Of a stretch of 64,000 nucleotides of DNA, positions 1 to 10,481 are shown in pieces. Below the pieces are notes generated by a model. That model searched no databases, was not told where the DNA came from, and saw only the letters and a list, made by a program, of their open reading frames with translations. Origin of the DNA: Leptasterias polaris (Eukaryota; Echinodermata; Asteroidea; Forcipulatida; Asteriidae); NCBI GenBank assembly GCA_037783415.1, contig JAZGTN010000062.1, forward strand, positions 2,085,501 through 2,149,500, written 5' to 3'. The position numbers and the translations under genes were made by a program. How positions within the stretch are numbered: the stretch's first letter is position 1; each line of letters opens with the position of its first letter.

Positions 1-840
1 TTTGTTAATTTTAAACAATTTTTTTCCTGTATATAAACTTTCTGATTGTCCTTAAGGCCGAGGTGGAGTCGTCTACAGAAATGAAAATTAAAATCTGGTA
101 AATAGATGCTTTTATGTACTATTATTAATCTTTAAATGATCAATCAGTGATTGCTATAAGCAGATGTATTGATCGACAGTATTTATCACATTCTGAGGTC
201 ATCAGACTAAAGTAGTCACGGTAATTTTATATTTAATACGACAGCTAAAGACAAGGAACTGCTTCTGGTGATATCACCAAAATTACTGTTACAATTTGTT
301 ACACAACAAACCTCTGAGAACCTTCAGGGTAGTATAGTGTATCTTATTTTAGTCGGGAGAAAACATAGAGTAGTACCACTGTTTTCAATTTTTGTATTCA
401 TTTTAAGGGGAATTTTCTCTTCCCTCTGTGTAAAAAGTGTTATCAGTCTGGAAATGTAGAAGCATTTTTCAGACATGATTGTAAAACGTTGAGGTTTCCA
501 CACGGCCTTTGTCAGGGTATTGCGCCGGGTGTTTCGGTACACTTGTTTTTTCCCCAGCACATTCAATTGTTGGGCTGCATGCCTTGCTACTTTCAGCAGC
601 CGCTCTATCATTTCTCAGTGACCCAGTTTTTCTACCTTAACGTCCCTTCCTCTCTGCCTCATCATCCCTGCCTCATCCCTGTCTCTCTGCCGTTGGGTAC
701 GTTGGATTTTCTTCCCTGTCTTCACACAATGAAGTCACCAGAGTTCGTCCAAGCAAAGGTGAATTGTTTGGCGCAATCAATCAATACACGTTTTGGTTTT
801 TTATTTTAGTGACGGAGGGAAACTCGCTTTTTCCCCTTTT
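1..840. other. No recognisable gene at left edge
   Basis: I see no protein family, RNA gene or clear repeat here. Short open frames on both strands are compositionally ordinary and resemble nothing I know. One stretch near the left end (57-97) has an acceptor-like and a donor-like flank and is listed as a weak lead in the findings. Confidence 0.5.
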
Positions 841-1250
841 CAATTGGCGTTAAGTATGAACCGGGCTGTTTGCCAGCTTCTCAATTGGCGTTAAGTATGA
901 ACCGGGCTGTTTGCCAGCTTCTCAATTGGCGTTAAGTATGAACCGGGCTGTTTGCCAGCTTCTCAATTGGCGTTAAGTATGAACCGGGCTGTTTGCCAGC
1001 TTCTCAATTGGCGTTAAGTATGAACCGGGCTGTTTGCCAGCTTCTCAATTGGCGTTAAGTATGAACCGGGCTGTTTGCCAGCTTCTCAATTGGCGTTAAG
1101 TATGAACCGGGCTGTTTGCCAGCTTCTCAATTGGCGTTAAGTATGAACCGGGCTGTTTGCCAGCTTCTCAATTGGCGTTAAGTATGAACCGGGCTGTTTG
1201 CCAGCTTCTCAATTGGCGTTAAGTATGAACCGGGCTGTTTGCCAGCTTCT
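841..1250. repeat. Perfect tandem array, 10 x 41 bp
   Basis: Ten head-to-tail copies of a 41-bp unit beginning CAATTGGCGTTAAGTATGAA. The period is exactly 41 throughout: unit starts at 841, 882 and so on, with an eleventh partial start at 1251. I see no base differences between copies, so the array is either very young or actively homogenised. No open frame runs through it and no spacer alternates with the unit, so it is not a CRISPR-like array. Confidence 0.97.
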
Positions 1251-3387
1251 CAATTTTCTCCAAAGTGGAATGCACCTCTGGTGTGCCTCCACTGACTCAC
1301 TTCACATTGAACAGGGTCGTCATGGCTTACTGGGGTTAGTTAGCCACCAGTGTGACATCATGAGCTACTGAAATGAAATATGGAGACTAGGAGCTGACCT
1401 TGGGAAGCTACTCCAACGCACCCTTAAAATCCCTGCCTCTTAATGTTTAACAGTGCAGGGAAAAAAGCTTCATTTATGCTATACTTGGGATTTCTTTTCT
1501 GTAACAAGAAAGTGGATGTGGAGATGGAATCATGGAGGCTTAAGTTTTGATGCTGAGTCAATACAATTTGGAACAATGCTTTGATCTCCTTGTTCAGTTT
1601 ACATGTGTAGCAGACGGAGGAAATGCTGGTGTTCACTCCACATAGATTTGACTAAACTCGAAAACAAAAATTTAAGAGAACGCAAAAATTAATTTTAATG
1701 TACGTACATGTAGGCAAAATTTAAAGAATAAACACTTCAATAATGCTAATTACAATCTGTGTTTTGCTTTGTTTTTCATTTGTTAAGTTTGATGTTGTGG
1801 CGTGTTATTTTTATGCAATGGTTGCCTCTTTCCAGTGCTGGAAAGCTCATTTTACTCTTTGCTGTAGTTTGCTACACCAACCTCGGTAACCCTAACACTA
1901 ATATTTCACTCTTACACTGACGTGTGATAAGCGCTTTGTATTTATTGCTGTCTGAGTCATTCAAATGAATCGCTTGTTCAAACAAATCTTTGTTCTTTAA
2001 CCCCAATGCAATAATTACATCACTTGTATTGTTTAAAGTACATAACTGTATTCGCAGTCATTCCATAAAACCACTTAATATTGTCTTATTATTTCAATTT
2101 GCCAAATTAATATGACAGTTGTATTAAACTTAATTTTGTACACCTGGCATGTGATTAATCTAAACTGCACTTTTACTTTTGTGTGATAGTTTATTATTTA
2201 GGAACTCATGTTGTAAAAGCAGAAGGGACAGACAATATGCAAATAAACATGGTTTGAGAGTGGCTTTTGATATTAGCTCCTCGAGGTAGTAGAAGTTTAC
2301 CACACTAGTTCCTGTACCACACTAGTTCCTGCGGCAAAGCCGACGGAACTATTTGTGGTCAACTTTCAATACTGATGAGAGCTTATATCGACTGTTCAGT
2401 TGTCTTGTTGTATTTGTTTTACGAGACCTCATACATTCAGTTGCATCTTCACAATATTCTCCAGTCCGACATCATTGAGCTAGGCAAAATGGGGATTGAC
2501 ATTTACATGGGCTGCCATGCATCTTTGCATGTGTGGCTAGTGCGTACTATGCCTGTGTAAAAGTTCCATGACTGCTTCGTTAAGTGCATGCGTAGTAGGC
2601 TGTTGCTTGTGCATCCCGTAGAACTGTTGCATGTGTGTCTCATGCAACAGTCTACAAGCATGACTTGTGTACTGTGCTTGCACTTTATGAAGCAATCTTG
2701 TAACTGTAGGGGTATTTACCCTGTGCCTGAATACTCGGTAGGTAAACATCAAAAATAGCATCTGGCACGTGATGGTGAATGGATCAGTGAGATTTCGGCT
2801 CTCAGTCATGAATATGTATGAGGTATATAGTCAGATTGTCTGACATGCAGAAGATTGAGATTGTTTTGGAAAAGCTTCAGATAAGAACTTCTGTAGAAAG
2901 AATTTCTGCTTCTCCAATTCTAGACACAAACATGTGGATGTATAACTGAATAACCTCCAGCAGGCCCTTTGCCATTAGGAATGCATTGTGCCAAGTCCTT
3001 GCTACTAATGTGCAGGAGATGTTGAGCTTTCCCTTTTTCCATGGTGCTATGTAGACAAAGTGCTCTCTGACATCACTGTGAAACCAAAACATTAAGTTTT
3101 TCCCTGCTGGCGTGCGCACACATTCTGTTTTGCATAAATTTGCATTAGGAACAAAGTCACAAATCAGGTTGCCTTTGAATAATGTGACCTTTGACATCAC
3201 TCTTTGACAAAAACTTCATGCAAAACACAATCCATGTGCACCCCGGCAGGCAGATGGTTGTTCACAAGGTCTAGATTTAGTCCCTAAACTTGTACTAGTT
3301 TGTGTTTCACTTACGTATCAAAATGTTGTATACAAAGAAAGTGGAACGTGCTTAGCTTGACAACTTTGTGGCATTGCTTCCTATTGC
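1251..3387. other. Intergenic, no gene seen
   Basis: AT-rich DNA with short open frames only. A 16-bp direct duplication (ACCACACTAGTTCCTG) lies at about 2300-2332. Nothing else is supportable. Confidence 0.5.
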
Positions 3388-3610
3388 ATTTTGGCTCATT
3401 CTTGCACAGTTTGGCCCCTTCTTGTGCATTTTGGCCCCTTCTTGGACAGTTTGGCCTCTTCTTGTGCATTTTGGCCCCTTCTTGGACAGTTTGGCCCTTC
3501 TTGTGCATTTTGGCTCCTTCTTGTACATTTTGGTCCCTTCTTGGACAGTTAGGGACAGTTAAGCCCCTTCTTGTGCATTGTGGCCCCTTCTTGTGCATTT
3601 CGGCACTTTT
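3388..3610. repeat. Minisatellite, about 20-bp unit
   Basis: About eleven imperfect copies of a roughly 20-bp unit alternating between TTGGCCCCTTCTTGTGCATT and a variant ending CTTGGACAGT. The period is nearly a multiple of three only locally, but the unit lacks stops, so it produces long spurious frames on both strands. Confidence 0.9.
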
Positions 3611-4050
3611 TTGCAGTGAATAATTGTTTGGGGGCACAGTACGCAAACTACTGACAAAACTCACTGTTATTCCAACCCTTTAACAGAGTATTAGATTCAT
3701 CAGCGAGATGTCTTAAATTGCATATATTTATCTTAAGAAATTAATGGATTTAGCTAATCAACATTCCATTTGTTTGCTTTTTAATTTGATCAGTTATATA
3801 TACTGCTTTATTTTTTAGATAATATTGTTTTATAATAATAAATTTATGTTGATGTTCTGCAAAACCATTGAACTAGTGTAAGATCTTTTGACAGACGATT
3901 TTAGACAACTTTGTGATGTTCTAGGAAGTAGATTTTGATGGTTTGGGTTTATAGAAATCGGGGAACAGCTCCCCATCTCCTCGTCATTGGGTCGGTCAAA
4001 GATGCATTGCCCAATTTGGGTAAATTTGACAGTAAGAAACTAACTAGCCT

Positions 4051-4160
4051 TTTTGAGATATGGTGGACACTATCGGAGTGCACTGCTTGGCTTGGGTGTA
4101 CACAGACAAATTTACCTAAACCAAATAGTGCTCTTGTAATGTGTCCACCATACCTCAAAA
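4051..4160. repeat. Small inverted repeat
   Basis: Arms of about 20 bp at 4051-4070 (TTTTGAGATATGGTGGACAC) and 4141-4160 (its reverse complement with one mismatch). This is probably the remnant of a short foldback or MITE. No target duplication was identified. Confidence 0.6.
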
Positions 4161-4239
4161 ATGGATAATTGCAATGTTCAATATCTATTACTGTAGTGGA
4201 GAAAGTTAGTAGCTTTCATTTGAAACATTGAACAACTTA

Positions 4240-5037
4240 AGAAGAATAAATGTCTCCTCACACCCAGCATAATTGTCTCCTTAGACCCAGAATAATTGTC
4301 TCCTTAGACCCAGAATAATTGTCTCCTTACACCCAGTATAATTGTCTCTTTACACCCAGTATAATTGTCTCCTTACATCCAGTATAATTGTCTCCTTACA
4401 CCCAGTATAATTGTCTCTTTACACCCAGTATAATTGTCTCTTTACACCCAGTATAATTGTCTCTTTACACCCAGTATAATTGTCTCTTTACACCCAGTAT
4501 AATTGTCTCTTTACACCCAGTATAATTGTCTCTTTACACCCAGTATAATTGTCTCTTTACACCCAGTATAATTGTCTCCTTACATCCAGAATAATTGTCT
4601 CCTTACATCCAGAATAATTGTCTCCTTACACCCAGAATAATTGTCTCCTTACACCCAGTATAATTGTCTCTTTACACCCAGTATAATTGTCTCCTTACAC
4701 CCAGAATAATTGTCTCCTTACACCCAGAATAATTGTCTCTTTACACCCAGTATAATTGTCTCCTTAGACCCAGTATAATTGTCTCCTTATACCCAGAATA
4801 ATTGTCTCCTTAGACCCAGAATAATTGTATCCAGTATAAATGTCTCCTCACACCCAGTATAATTGTCTCCTTAGACCCAGTATATTTGTCTCCTTAGACC
4901 CAGTATAATTGTCTCCTTACACCCAGAATAATTGTCTTCTTACACCCAGAATAATTGTCTCCTTACATCCAGAATAATTGTCTTCTTACCCCCAGAATAA
5001 TTGCCACGATACACCCAGTTGTCTCCTTACACCCAGA
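4240..5037. repeat. Minisatellite, 23-bp unit, about 34 copies
   Basis: Tandem copies of a 23-bp unit (ATAATTGTCTCCTTACACCC plus AGT). Positional variants are CTCC or CTCT, ACAC, ACAT or AGAC, and AGT or AGA. Adjacent copies often share a variant: a run of CTCTTTACACCC copies lies at about 4410-4570. That pattern suggests expansion by local multi-unit duplication. Copies decay at both edges, near 4830 and after 4980. Confidence 0.96.
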
Positions 5038-5861
5038 TCTTTTTGTTTCCTGATTTTGTAATATGCCTATTTACAGTGAAAATGTCTGGGAAGAATTAAG
5101 TGAAATCAGAAACTTTGTCTTTGTTTTAGAACTGACCGACAGTTATTCATTCAGGACATGATCTTTAGTCTGACCTTTTTGGTTGAATAACAGTTGCTCA
5201 AATAATGTGGCCGTTTGCTTGAACTTTTGTTCTAGCCACATGCAGCCGTATTGGTCTTGAAAGGGTTCAAGTGATCTTACCGCATCTTCCCCTGAACACA
5301 TCTGTGAATCAAATTCTTATCATCAAGATACTTTAGAATTAGCTGTGTAAATAGTGAGGTATTCAAATGACCAGGCACCCTCAATTCAGAGGTTTACATG
5401 CACTTTTTTCCAGCCATGGCTTCTACTTGTATACTTAGATTCTCAAGCGGGTCACAGTGAAGAATTATATGCACAAAGCTGTTGAGGGGAATTGCAACAA
5501 GATAGCACCTTTAACCCCAAAATCTAGGCCCAATTTCATAGCTTTTCTTAAGCAAAACGAGGTCTGGCTTCCAGAAAAAGGTTACCAACCAAAATACCAT
5601 GTCACATGTACCGCTTGCAACAGGTTTCCTTCTCATTTTTTACTTAGCAAAATTTTTTTAAGCACTACTGTCTGCTTGAGCAGCTATATTTATTTGCTTA
5701 GCAAAACATTAGCAGGGACCCAAGCATTGTAAGAAGAAAGGCCAATTTGGCTGGTAACATGAAAGTGTTCAAAACTTATATCTGTTTCTTACATGTCCAA
5801 CAATTGACAGTGTAAATAGATAGGTACCATGATAGCATTCTGCACTAATGATGTCTCAAAA
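5038..5861. other. Intergenic, MITE fragment only
   Basis: No gene seen. Around 5526-5600 there is a degraded copy of the family that opens CCCAATTTCATAG and continues with CTTAAGCA; better copies lie near 15.2-15.7 kb. Confidence 0.5.
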
Positions 5862-6026
5862 TACCCGGATGTCAGACAAACATTTAACGACTAGCTCTTA
5901 TGCGATCACTGCAATGGTGCGCCAGACTACAGTAATAGTAGTAAAAGTCAGTACACGCGAGTAAGCATAAAGCTTGGACATGTGCGTACGTTAGTGAAAT
6001 TTGACACGTTGTCAGACATCCGGGTA
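5862..6026. mobile_element. Short MITE with TIRs, TA-flanked
   Basis: About 165 bp bounded by inverted repeats TACCCGGATGTCAGACAA and its reverse complement TTGTCAGACATCCGGGTA. The outermost TA on each side is compatible with a TA target duplication, as in Tc1/mariner-like MITEs. It has no coding capacity. Family assignment is inference from TIR and TA only. Confidence 0.75.
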
Positions 6027-8448
6027 CTGAGCTTCTATTTTTAACATTAATAGTGCGAAAAGTGTTATTGAATCAGCAAGGAATTTGAGCGTTACTTACA
6101 AATGTGTACATTGTGTGTTATTCGTTTTAATAATGTAAAATAAGTTATGAACTGAGGTGGTTCATAAACATGTAGATTAAAATTGCCGACATTGATCAGA
6201 TTTGACTTTTATAATGTCATAGTGTTGTTGACAGCTTAACTACCCCAATTCTGCTTACCGTGTAATTACATCTTACCAAGGTTGGCTCTCCCAATGTGGA
6301 TAACAGTGAGTGCGATATCACCATTGGGCATACATGATAGTTGTCAAACTACCCCGATTTAGAGATGTTCTTACCCCCATTGGAACTCTTTTCTCCTGAT
6401 GGGGATATTGAGTCTCAATCAGGAGAATAAATTGGATGACAACTGCACTGTTTTGTTTAACTTTCTGCTTTCTGTATGTAGCAATATTTCTGTTTTTTGT
6501 TTGTTAATTCTATTATTATTTCAAGAACAGTCATTCAGATGACAGGAAAATGTAATCCGAGCAGTTATAAATATAGTTACCAACCTAAAATTTGTGGTAC
6601 GCAATGTTTTTAATTTGTCATGTATGCATTGAACGTGTGTCATATTACGTGTCATTGAATATGTTTATACAATGTACAATGTACAATGTATTAGCATATT
6701 TATTTATAAACTCATCTTTATTGACAGAAAATTTAACAAGACCTTCAGACTATATTGATAACCCAATGTAACCAAACCGAGGCTAGAAGGAAAAAACAGT
6801 CTGGTCCTGTTATATGAAATTAGAATAAGAACTGTCATTGTTACTGTGTATACAGGAATCCAAACAAAGATGGCCACACCATGATCCATGGTGTGGCCAT
6901 CTGGGTCCAGTTTCATTGAGCTGCTTTAAGCAGAAAACATCTGCTTACCATGCCTGTAAAATGCAATTCTATGGGCCATAATTGCAGAATTCAATGGTAA
7001 GCAGAGCCATGAAAATGGGCCCTGATTCCAGCCATTCAAACCATTGTAGCCAATGTGAGACTGGGAGGGCAAAATAGACGGACTCCTGTCTGGTATACGC
7101 AAGTATCAGTATTCATTATTGTTTTTGAGAACAGGGAACATGACGAAGGTGGTTACAGTGATAAAGGTCTCTTGGTAATGAACTGAGACAAGTCTGTGTG
7201 AATTGATGTTGAAAACCTCACATGAATGAAGAAAACTACAGAACCAAATACCCACAGAAGTTGTTCCACTTGACATGTTGTCGACTTGTAGAAAAGATTA
7301 AACCATATCAAGTACACATTTGCCATTATGTGAATGTCTGCCGAGTCAAAAGACTTCATGTATAATAAGACACTTGGGGTGTGTTTTGGCGACGTGAAGA
7401 TGTTTCTGACTTCAAGTTCACTGACCGAAACAATTTCCAAGAGCAACACAAAAATGAATCAGTGAGTAACCAGAAATATGTCTTGAAAATGTATGTTAAC
7501 AAAGCTGTTGCAGCCTTTATTTTATTTTCATGTAAAGGAAAATCAGAATGTGAGGACCAGCAGGCGCCATCTTCATACCGCAAATTACCAGCGAGCGGGG
7601 ACCATTCGAAGTGCCTTTATAATTTTATTGATATTATTGGATTGGTATACTTCAGCGTTGGTCCCTGCAAGAGAATTCAGTAGACACTTTCTATTAGTTT
7701 GTAAAATCCGTCCTAACCAATAACTCCGTAATGAGTTTGGTCGGAACCGCTGTCACTCCGGCACAAAACCGCAACAAAAAACCCATTAACTGAAGCTCAA
7801 CTTTAGTGGTTGCCATAAGTTTTTGTAAAAGTTTCTTCGTTTCTAGTGGGTCGACTTCTTCTGGATATTTGGTGTCATTCCAATCTTCTAAAACATTCTT
7901 GGCTACTTAATCACATTTTTGTTTGTCTGATTGCTTTAATTGTATAGCTGTTTACTGATCTATGGATGGCGGATGTCATCTAGTCTTCGTTCCCCTTTGC
8001 CAATGTATTAATTTAGTGTAATAAAGCAACTTGAACAGAGACTAAGCGTGACTTTAACAAACAGAATGGAAACTCGTTTTAAAAACAAATAAAGCAAGAT
8101 AACAAATAATGAATGCTTGTTTGTTTGAAATGTGTTTTTATTTGTATGAATGACTTTGAATAAAACAACATAAAATGAAGTAGAATCAACTCAGAGTTGT
8201 GGAGACAATTCTACTTTTTCAGAAATTTGTCTCCGTGATCAGTTTTACCATGTGGCACTTGGAAACGGAAGAGAGAGAATTCTGCTCAAAATTTTGTAGG
8301 GTGAGTGCATTTCGGATTCTTCTATTCTCAGGCCTGAATACTTCATGGAGGCAGTTGCCTCCATGCGCTTAGTCATTATAAGGTGCTAAATAATTGGGTC
8401 TCAGATTTTCATCACTGCAATAACCTATCTTTCTGAAAGTATGTATAT
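6027..8448. other. Intergenic, no gene seen
   Basis: Contains a perfect hairpin at 6869-6901 (15-bp arms GATGGCCACACCATG, 3-base loop). A degraded copy of the TTTCAT..GCTTAAGCAG / GGTAAGCAGAGCCATGAAA inverted-repeat family lies at about 6905-7022. Open frames between 7150 and 7720 overlap in several frames with no recognisable domain. No gene is supported. Confidence 0.5.
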
Positions 8449-8522
8449 ACTCAGCGCCTTGAGTACCTTGTTTGGTAGATACGTGCGCTATATAAGACTT
8501 CGATATTATATTATTATTATTG
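8449..8522 (+). repeat. CR1/L2-type LINE or SINE 3' tail
   Basis: Contains the GCGCTATATAAGA motif followed by an ATTATT microsatellite, the typical 3' end of CR1/L2-like LINEs and the SINEs that share their tails. Other tails of this type in the window are near 29480-29535, 30975-31035, 31438-31475 and 35384-35440. Confidence 0.6.
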
Positions 8523-8867
8523 CCTCGTTATGTAGAAATTCAAATTCCCTCCTGAAGGTGCCCTTTCTCTAAGGAAAACTGCCTCACCCTTACAACAATG
8601 AACTGAGCATCAACTAATGTGTATTTCTTGATATTAATAAGATGAAAAAGTCTTCTGCAGATGCGTCAATGAATCAGATCCCTAGAAATAGGTATTGAAA
8701 ACCTTGGATTAAGACTAATCCTACTGGTTTAAAGTCTCTGTCTGATTAAAAAAAAAATCCATCCCGATACTGAGGCTGTGTGAATACTGGTGTCTCAACA
8801 GACTTGTGCTTGCTTCCCAATTGTCTATGGTGAGTTTCCTTGATTGTTCTTTAACAGGAAGCAAGAC

Positions 8868-9140
8868 TCATAAACTCATATCCAGACCCCCTCTACTTGA
8901 CGAGCTCCTTGATGGTTGTGTCTCAAGTCTCTTCACAATGAAATTTGTAGTGTCTATGAACCGTTCCACACAGTTAACAAAACAGCTTTCCATCTTGGTC
9001 TCGAGGCGGGCCCCAGGCCGAGAGTCGGCAAAGCATTTCTCCCAGCAGGTGTCTGTCAGCTTGTAGACGAGTTGCTGGAACGTCTGGCGTTGGCCCTGCA
9101 CAGTGATGAAATGGGCCAGCTCGGGATCTGTATCTGCCAT
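8868..9140 (-). CDS. TIMM8: Mitochondrial import chaperone Tim8 homologue
   Basis: Encodes 90 residues, close to the usual 85-98 of Tim8 proteins. Small Tim proteins form hexameric chaperones in the mitochondrial intermembrane space, where Tim8 works with Tim13 to escort hydrophobic precursors toward TIM22/TIM23. The diagnostic twin CX3C motifs are visible: CWEKC (Cys32, Cys36) and CFVNC (Cys53, Cys57), the second followed by the Tim8-typical VERFIDT. The C-terminus is serine-rich. The start at 9140 is the only Met upstream of the first motif. The coding region has no intron. The vertebrate genes I know have two exons, so intron loss or a retrocopy is possible, although the frame is intact. 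No poly(A) signal is obvious close downstream. The gene is divergent from TERF2IP. I cannot separate TIMM8A from TIMM8B orthology. Confidence 0.92.
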   Translation of the reverse strand: MADTDPELAHFITVQGQRQTFQQLVYKLTDTCWEKCFADSRPGARLETKMESCFVNCVERFIDTTNFIVKRLETQPSRSSSSRGGLDMSL

Positions 9141-9247
9141 GGCTGTTGTGGGGAGAATGTAGTTCTTTATTTATTTTGTGTTTATATTTCAAATAAGCCC
9201 TTCATGGCAATATGGGCTGTCTTGTTCAAGAGGCAGATTTGTTTATT

Positions 9248-9340
9248 TTGAACACCCTTTGCCATCTAAGACTTGGCACTCGAACTTCACGCATGCATCT
9301 GGCACGTGCGTGCCAAGTTCACGGCAAAGAGTGTTTGAAG
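9248..9340. repeat. Imperfect inverted repeat upstream of TIMM8
   Basis: The left arm (GAACACCCTTTGCC ... ACTTGGCAC, about 9249-9280) is complementary to the right arm (GTGCCAAGTTCACGGCAAAG ..., about 9309-9338). It lies about 110 bp upstream of the TIMM8 start codon and may be a small decayed foldback element. A regulatory role is not supported by anything visible. Confidence 0.55.
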
Positions 9341-9514
9341 TATTACAAATATGCTTCTTGAATAAAATGGCACATCCAAAATGCTTCTTCTTCTTTATCT
9401 TCTGCCGATGGCGTATTACGTACTGTGTGATGTGTGTGCTGCATGGTGCAGGACAAAATGTACAGTGCAGTGGTGAGCTAAAAAACAGCGGGGCAGCTAA
9501 CGGATCTGGATGGA

Positions 9515-9772
9515 CTACACCTGCCGTCTGAAGCAGTCCAGGGAGGTGCTGTCGACAAGCTGCTGAGGCAGTGCATTCCAGAGCCCAATGCCATCTGGGA
9601 AAAATGTTCTTTGGTAGATTTGTGTTCTGGCAAAGGGAACCATATATGCTTGTTGAACGTTGAGATTCATGAGCTGCTCTCCAGCATCAAAACTTATTTT
9701 GGGGGTCTGGAATTGTATATACATTCTGGTCAACCCACACCCACACCACCAAAGTGGTCTTAACTTTGTCAT
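9515..9772 (-). pseudogene. Non-LTR retrotransposon RT C-terminal fragment
   Basis: An 85-codon open frame whose end carries the pattern FFPDGIGLWNALPQQLV..SLDCF. This matches the conserved C-terminal tail of CR1/Jockey-like LINE polyproteins (aromatic-P-x-x-x-x-x-W-N-x-L-P, then S-x-D-x-F). There is no palm domain with its catalytic aspartates and no endonuclease. It is a short dead relic in the spacer between TIMM8 and TERF2IP. Confidence 0.65.
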
Positions 9773-10349
9773 TCATTTAATTAGTCATTGTAGATTGTCT
9801 TTATTAATAATTTAGAAAGTTGAAACTTAAAAACAAGTTTCAGTGAATACAAAAGCAACACGGGACCAAAAAAGTGAAACATTTTAATATTTGTTACTTT
9901 AAATTAAACATGCTTACAAAGAAACCCAAACAATTTCAAAGTTATGAAAGAATGGTTGGTATGCACATGGAGGAAGGAACAATGCCGGAATGGTATGCCT
10001 GGGCCAAATCCACTGGCCGTGTTTTCACGTGTGTGTGTGTGTGCAGTAGAGCAAGGAACGAAAGTGTTCGATCATAAGTTATATATTTAACGTAGCTGAC
10101 TTTAAACTCTGGATAAACTAACTAGGGGCTTCACCAACAAACAACAAACAAGGAAAATTTAGCAAACTTACCTTTTATGTTAAAAATCTTACTAATGTTG
10201 GGAAAGAAACCGAGCCCGTGTGTGTACAAATCATTCCCCAGCAGATTCTACAGTGTAGTCTGGTCCTCAGACCTCCCTCGCTCTCCTCGCACACAATATA
10301 CTGTACTTGTGAGGATTTTAGGGAGGCCGAAACCAGACGTAAAAACAAA
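9773..10349. other. TIMM8/TERF2IP divergent spacer
   Basis: This is the TERF2IP-proximal part of the 1.2-kb spacer between two divergent start codons. No TATA box or other element is convincing. The 100 bp before the TERF2IP ATG are less AT-rich than the surroundings, and the start context is AAAACAAAATGGCG. Transcription starts cannot be placed from sequence. Confidence 0.4.
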
Positions 10350-10481
10350 ATGGCGTCATCACCAGATGTAGACAACTACGGTCCATGTTCATCGTTTCTT
10401 TTCACCAAAGAAGACGGCACACCATTAAAGTTTTTTATTAGACCGTCAGAAACTAAAACGAAATTAAAAACGTTGATTGAG
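10350..10481 (+). CDS. TERF2IP: TERF2IP coding exon 1 (BRCT start)
   Basis: Encodes residues 1-44 from an ATG in a good context (AAAATGG). It carries the RAP1 N-terminal signature, LFTKEDG followed by FFIRPS, the first strand region of the BRCT domain. Ends in phase 0 at GAG|GTGAGC. Confidence 0.92.

Noticed and set aside
841..1250. CRISPR-like array
   Set aside because: The units are directly abutting with no unique spacers, and the context is animal DNA.
3311..3664. Coding frames on both strands
   Set aside because: They arise from the stop-free 20-bp minisatellite.
7153..7723. Cluster of overlapping open frames on both strands
   Set aside because: No frame shows family resemblance, splice structure or codon bias that sets it apart from the others.
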